A stretch of DNA of 9,630 bases from contig WFXV01000183.1 in assembly GCA_015490435.1 (NCBI GenBank), positions 1 through 9,630 of the forward strand, written 5' to 3'. The translations under genes were made by a program, and so were the position numbers. The notes beneath the pieces are model-generated. The model worked only from the letters and a program-made list of their open reading frames with translations. It made no database searches and had not been told where the DNA came from. Shown here piece after piece: positions 6,449 to 9,630 of the stretch (the first letter of the stretch is position 1; every line of letters starts with the position of its first letter). Origin of the DNA: Thermaceae bacterium (lineage in GTDB: Bacteria; Deinococcota; Deinococci; Deinococcales; Marinithermaceae).

Positions 6449-8313
6449 GCTTCACGCTCCCCCACGGCTACGAAAACCACCCCTTCCGCTTCGACCCCCA
6501 GAACCCGCCAGAGTTCAAACCCCTCGAGGCCTACGGCCTGATCGGCGACAACCGCACCGCCGTCCTGGTAGGCGCCGACGGCCAGATCGACTGGGCCTGC
6601 CTCCCCGACTTCGACTCCGAGGCGGTCTTCGCCGCGATCCTCGACCCCGCCGCCGGTACCTTCGCGGTCCGCCCCGCGGGTCCGTTCCGCTCCCGCCAGT
6701 ACTACGAGCGCGGCACCAACATCCTGGTCACCGAGTTCGTCACCGCCTCGGGGGTCGCCCGGGTACGCGACTTCATGCCCTACGTCCCGGGGCGAAAAGT
6801 GCCCACCGCCGAGATCCACCGCCTGGTCGAGGGGGTGGCCGGCAGCGTGGAGATGGAGATCCTCTTCGAGCCGCGCTTCAACTACGGGCTCAGCGCAGCG
6901 GTGCTCGAATCCGCCGAGCACGGCGTGCACGCCAGTCACCCCCGGGGCGGCCAGATCGCCCTCGCCACCGAGGTGCCGATGCGGGTCGAGGGCACCCGCG
7001 CCCGCGGCCGCTTCGTGCTCGACGCCGGTGACGAAGCCTGGCTGGTCGCCGACTGGGGCGCGGCTCAGGTCCACCCGGTCCGCTCCTACCAACCCTCCCG
7101 CCAGCTCTGGCTCACCCGTGAGTTCTGGCGGAGCTGGATCGACAAGCTCAAGTACCAGGGCCGCTACCGCGAGTGGGTGGAGCGGAGCCTCCTCACCCTG
7201 AAACTCCTCATCTACGAGCCCACCGGGGCCATCGTCGCCGCCCCCACGACCAGCCTCCCGGAGTGGCCCGGGGGCAGCCGCAACTGGGACTACCGCTACA
7301 CCTGGGTGCGCGACTCCGCCTTCGTCCTCCGTGTGCTCTTCCAGGCCGGCTACACCGAGGAGGGCACCGCCTACTTCGACTGGCTCTTGCAACAGGTCCT
7401 GGAACACGGCGCCGAGCTCCAGGTCCTCTACGGCATCCACGGGGAGCGTGAGATCCCCGAGCGCGAGCTGCCCCTTCGCGGTTGGCGCGATTCCCGCCCG
7501 GTCCGGGTGGGCAACGCCGCCGCCCAGCAGTTCCAGCTCGACATCTACGGCAGCCTGCTCGACGCCGCCCTCCGCTACGACCGCTACGGGGGCGTGCTCA
7601 CCGTCACCGAGTGGGAAAAGCTCGCCGAGCTGGTCGAGGTGGTCCGCGCCCGCTGGCGCGAACCCGACTACGGCATCTGGGAGGCCCGCACCGAGCCCAA
7701 GCACTACACCTACTCCAAGGTCTGGGCCTGGGTCGCCCTCGACCGCGCCACCCAGCTCGCGCTCAAGCTCGGGCTCAACGCCCCGCTCGAGGACTGGGCC
7801 CGGGAGATCGCCCACATCCACGCCGAGGTGATGGAGCGGGCCTGGAACCCCAAGGTCGGCGCCTTTACCCAGGCTTACGGCAGCGACGTGCTCGACGCCT
7901 CGGTCCTGATCATGCCCGAGGTGGGCTTCCTCCCCGCCGGCGACCGCCGCTTCGAACAGACCCGAAAGGCCATCGTCGAGCACCTCGCCGCCGGGCGCTA
8001 TCCCTTCCTCTACCGCTACCCCCCCGCCGAGGACGGCATCGATGACCCCGAGGGCGCGTTCCTGCTCGTCTCCTTTTGGCTGGTGGACGCGCTCACCCTC
8101 GCCGGGCGCCTCAAGGAAGCCCGCGCCGCCCTGGAGGCGATCCTCCAGGTGGCGAACCCCCTGCGCCTTTTCTCCGAGGAAGTCCACCCCGAAACCTTCG
8201 AACTCCTTGGCAACTTCCCCCAGGGCTTTTCCCACCTCGGCCTCTTAAACGCGGTCTTCCGCCTCGACGCCGCCCGCCGCGCCCGCGAGGGCTGGGAACT
8301 GATGCGTGGTTGA
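6433..8313 (+). CDS. Glycoside hydrolase family 15 enzyme (glucoamylase or trehalase type)
   Basis: A 626-residue cytoplasmic GH15 enzyme with no signal peptide. An N-terminal beta-sandwich domain covers about residues 30-240 and opens with LEAYGLIGDNRTAVLVG (31-47) and QIDWACLPDFDSEAVF (51-66), typical of the bacterial and archaeal glucoamylase/trehalase group. The (alpha/alpha)6 catalytic domain follows, with GSRNWDYRYTWVRDSAF (281-297), YGIHGERE, GNAAAQQFQLDIYG (360-373), the likely general acid Glu417 in GIWEAR, and the likely general base Glu582 or Glu583 in LFSEEVHPET, followed by LLGNFPQGFSHLGLLNA. It should release glucose from alpha-glucosides with inversion. Whether the substrate is maltodextrin, isomalto-oligosaccharide or trehalose cannot be read from the motifs, and no neighbour helps. 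The GTG start at 6433 has GGAGG 7 nt upstream and overlaps the DUF192 gene by 16 nt; upstream in-frame codons are in the wrong frame of that gene. Last gene of the dense run. Confidence 0.92.
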   Translation: MEAKVGFTLPHGYENHPFRFDPQNPPEFKPLEAYGLIGDNRTAVLVGADGQIDWACLPDFDSEAVFAAILDPAAGTFAVRPAGPFRSRQYYERGTNILVTEFVTASGVARVRDFMPYVPGRKVPTAEIHRLVEGVAGSVEMEILFEPRFNYGLSAAVLESAEHGVHASHPRGGQIALATEVPMRVEGTRARGRFVLDAGDEAWLVADWGAAQVHPVRSYQPSRQLWLTREFWRSWIDKLKYQGRYREWVERSLLTLKLLIYEPTGAIVAAPTTSLPEWPGGSRNWDYRYTWVRDSAFVLRVLFQAGYTEEGTAYFDWLLQQVLEHGAELQVLYGIHGEREIPERELPLRGWRDSRPVRVGNAAAQQFQLDIYGSLLDAALRYDRYGGVLTVTEWEKLAELVEVVRARWREPDYGIWEARTEPKHYTYSKVWAWVALDRATQLALKLGLNAPLEDWAREIAHIHAEVMERAWNPKVGAFTQAYGSDVLDASVLIMPEVGFLPAGDRRFEQTRKAIVEHLAAGRYPFLYRYPPAEDGIDDPEGAFLLVSFWLVDALTLAGRLKEARAALEAILQVANPLRLFSEEVHPETFELLGNFPQGFSHLGLLNAVFRLDAARRAREGWELMRG

Positions 8314-8329
8314 AAATCTGCTGTCCGAT

Positions 8330-8344
8330 GGTGGACTATCCGCC
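8330..8344 (+). other. Small hairpin between the GH15 gene and ndk
   Basis: GGTGGA and TCCGCC can pair as a 6-bp stem (one G-T pair) around a 3-nt loop, 16 nt after the GH15 stop. No T-run follows, so it is at best a weak or factor-dependent end for the upstream operon. It may equally be chance in this composition. Confidence 0.2.
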
Positions 8345-8363
8345 TTACCAGCCGCACCGCGGG

Positions 8364-8369
8364 TAAAAT
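8364..8369 (+). promoter_or_regulatory. Putative -10 box TAAAAT, leaderless promoter of ndk
   Basis: TAAAAT is five of six to TATAAT and stands alone as an A/T run in a G+C-rich spacer. It ends 9 nt before the ndk ATG at 8379, so the transcript should start on or within about 2 nt of the ATG. No Shine-Dalgarno sequence is present. No clear -35 element at 16-18 bp. It suggests ndk is transcribed apart from the upstream run. Confidence 0.5.
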
Positions 8370-8378
8370 GTCCTCGCT

Positions 8379-8795
8379 ATGGAGCGCACCTTCTGCATGA
8401 TCAAGCCCGACGGCGTCCGCCGCGGTCTGGTGGGCGAGATCCTCTCCCGGTTTGAGAAAAAAGGCTTCAAGATCGTGGCCATGAAGCTCATGCGGGTCTC
8501 CTTCGACCTCGCCGAGGAGCACTACGCCGAGCACAAGGAAAAGCCCTTCTTCAAGCCCCTGGTGGAATACATCACCTCGGGGCCGGTGGTGACGATGGTG
8601 CTCGAGGGTCCCGGGGTCATCAAGGAACTCCGCAAGATGATGGGCGCCACCAACCCCGCGGACGCCCTCCCCGGTACGATCCGCGGCGACTTTGCCCTTA
8701 CCATCGACGAAAACGTCATCCACGGCTCGGCCTCCGCCGAGGACGCGGCGCGTGAAATCGCGCTCTTCTTTAGGGAAGAGGAGCTCCAAACTTAA
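8379..8795 (+). CDS. ndk: Nucleoside diphosphate kinase
   Basis: Transfers the gamma phosphate between nucleoside tri- and diphosphates through a phosphohistidine, balancing NTP and dNTP pools in the cytoplasm. The 138-residue length is typical. The start MERTFCMIKPDGVRRGLVGEI is the family N-terminus, with Lys9 in the IKPD motif. The middle has YAEHKEKPFF (49-58) and SGPVVTMVLEG (67-77). The active site is NVIHGSAS with His115 as the phosphorylated residue, preceded by ATNPADALPGTIRGDF (90-105). The ATG lies 9 nt after a TAAAAT box and has no Shine-Dalgarno sequence. The gene stands 65 nt after the GH15 gene and is convergent with carA across a 188-nt spacer. A hairpin begins at the base after its TAA stop. 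Acts downstream of thymidylate kinase in dTTP synthesis. Confidence 0.98.
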   Translation: MERTFCMIKPDGVRRGLVGEILSRFEKKGFKIVAMKLMRVSFDLAEEHYAEHKEKPFFKPLVEYITSGPVVTMVLEGPGVIKELRKMMGATNPADALPGTIRGDFALTIDENVIHGSASAEDAAREIALFFREEELQT

Positions 8796-8819
8796 AAATC
8801 CACAACTTATTGTGGATTT
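8796..8819. terminator. Perfect 10-bp inverted repeat after ndk, probable bidirectional terminator
   Basis: AAATCCACAA and TTGTGGATTT are exact inverted copies around the 4-nt loop CTTA, starting directly after the ndk stop. The plus-strand transcript would form a stem ending in UUU but without a longer U-run. On the minus strand the stem is followed by more T (the stem tail plus TT), a better terminator shape for transcription coming from carA. The stem is A/T-rich, so strength as an intrinsic terminator is uncertain. Its position between convergent genes supports the role. Confidence 0.6.
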
Positions 8820-8831
8820 ACTTGCTCACTC

Positions 8832-8871
8832 ACACCCATTCCCCGCAATTGACGCCCATTTTGCAAATTGA
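8832..8871. repeat. Imperfect tandem repeat of about 20 bp in the convergent spacer
   Basis: ACACCCATT at 8832-8840 recurs as ACGCCCATT at 8852-8860, exactly 20 bp apart, and each copy is followed by a GCA-ATTGA type tail (8845-8852 and 8863-8871). The second copy contains the palindrome TTTGCAAA (8860-8867). Two degenerate copies only; a protein-binding direct repeat or an old local duplication are both possible. Confidence 0.35.
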
Positions 8872-8873
8872 GA

Positions 8874-8900
8874 GTCCTCAAGTCCTGGTGACTTGGGAAC
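8874..8900. other. Second hairpin in the convergent spacer
   Basis: CAAGTC (8879-8884) and GACTTG (8890-8895) pair around a 5-nt loop. The stem extends outward by a T-G and a C-G pair, then one mismatch and two more pairs. No T-run follows on either strand. It may contribute to termination or to 3'-end stability of the convergent ndk and carA transcripts. The rest of the spacer, up to 8983, shows no supported gene. Confidence 0.4.
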
Positions 8901-8983
8901 ATGACTATAGGAATCCTCCATTTAAAGGCATCGGGGGGCGACAACCAAAGGATCCGTCAAACATGTGATAAAAAAGTCTTCCT

Positions 8984-9630
<647 letters not shown>

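Noticed and set aside
6367..8235. A 622-codon open frame on the minus strand opposite the GH15 gene, and similar long ones opposite murE (2731-4182, 483 codons) and argS (207-1460, 417 codons)
   Set aside because: They are antisense shadows. The real genes rarely use TTA, CTA or TCA codons, which leaves the opposite frame free of stops. Their translations are low-complexity Gly/Val/Glu/Asp-rich with no recognisable motif.
8328..8366. A 12-residue open frame (MVDYPPYQPHRG) between the GH15 gene and ndk, ending within the TAAAAT box
   Set aside because: No ribosome site, no run of regulatory codons and no attenuator hairpin pair, so a leader peptide is not supported. It may be chance.
8796..8819. 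Hairpin arms resemble DnaA boxes (TGTGGATTT against TGTGGATAA)
   Set aside because: Each arm matches only seven of nine bases, there is no box cluster, AT-rich unwinding element or dnaA/dnaN nearby. A terminator explains the inverted repeat better.
8904..8909. TATAGT on the minus strand followed at once by CATG, a possible antisense promoter toward ndk
   Set aside because: No -35 element at a normal distance and no open frame follows. In an A/T-richer spacer such a hexamer is expected by chance.

Overview
The window is G+C-rich (coding parts roughly 70% by eye) bacterial chromosome. It looks like the Deinococcus-Thermus phylum, probably the Thermaceae (Thermus, Meiothermus, Oceanithermus or Marinithermus type). 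The signs are compact gene packing with 1-nt gaps and start/stop overlaps, a strong preference for C- or G-ending codons, proteins rich in Ala, Leu, Glu and Arg, and several start codons that lack a Shine-Dalgarno sequence but sit 7-12 nt behind a TANNNT -10 box, the leaderless arrangement described for this phylum. The MurE amino-acid-binding motif also departs from the meso-diaminopimelate type, which fits the ornithine peptidoglycan of this group. The genus cannot be fixed from the sequence alone.

Layout. (1) Bases 1-1661: arginyl-tRNA synthetase, cut by the left edge. (2) Bases 1722-8313: seven same-strand genes in near-continuous coding: an exported HtrA-like serine protease, murE, a PsiE-family membrane protein, a Nif3-like dinuclear metal protein, thymidylate kinase, a DUF192 membrane-anchored protein and a GH15 glucoside hydrolase. 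Gaps are 1 to 5 nt or overlaps, so they are probably co-transcribed, with possible extra promoters just before the PsiE and Nif3 genes. (3) Bases 8379-8795: nucleoside diphosphate kinase with its own likely -10 box. (4) Bases 8796-8983: a 188-nt convergent intergenic region, about 45% G+C by hand count, with two hairpins and a short imperfect tandem repeat. (5) Bases 8984-9630, minus strand: the C-terminal glutaminase half of carbamoyl-phosphate synthetase small chain, cut by the right edge.

Functionally this is mostly housekeeping: translation (argS), envelope quality control and wall synthesis (protease, murE), nucleotide synthesis (tmk, ndk, carA) and sugar hydrolysis (GH15). The tight cluster is not one obvious pathway. 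I see no phage, insertion sequence, CRISPR, toxin-antitoxin, defence or secondary-metabolite genes, and no tRNA or rRNA. I did not find a convincing undescribed system. The items most worth a second look are the MurE specificity motif, the series of leaderless-type promoters (two of them inside the operon), the uncertain substrate of the GH15 enzyme, and the low-G+C convergent spacer.
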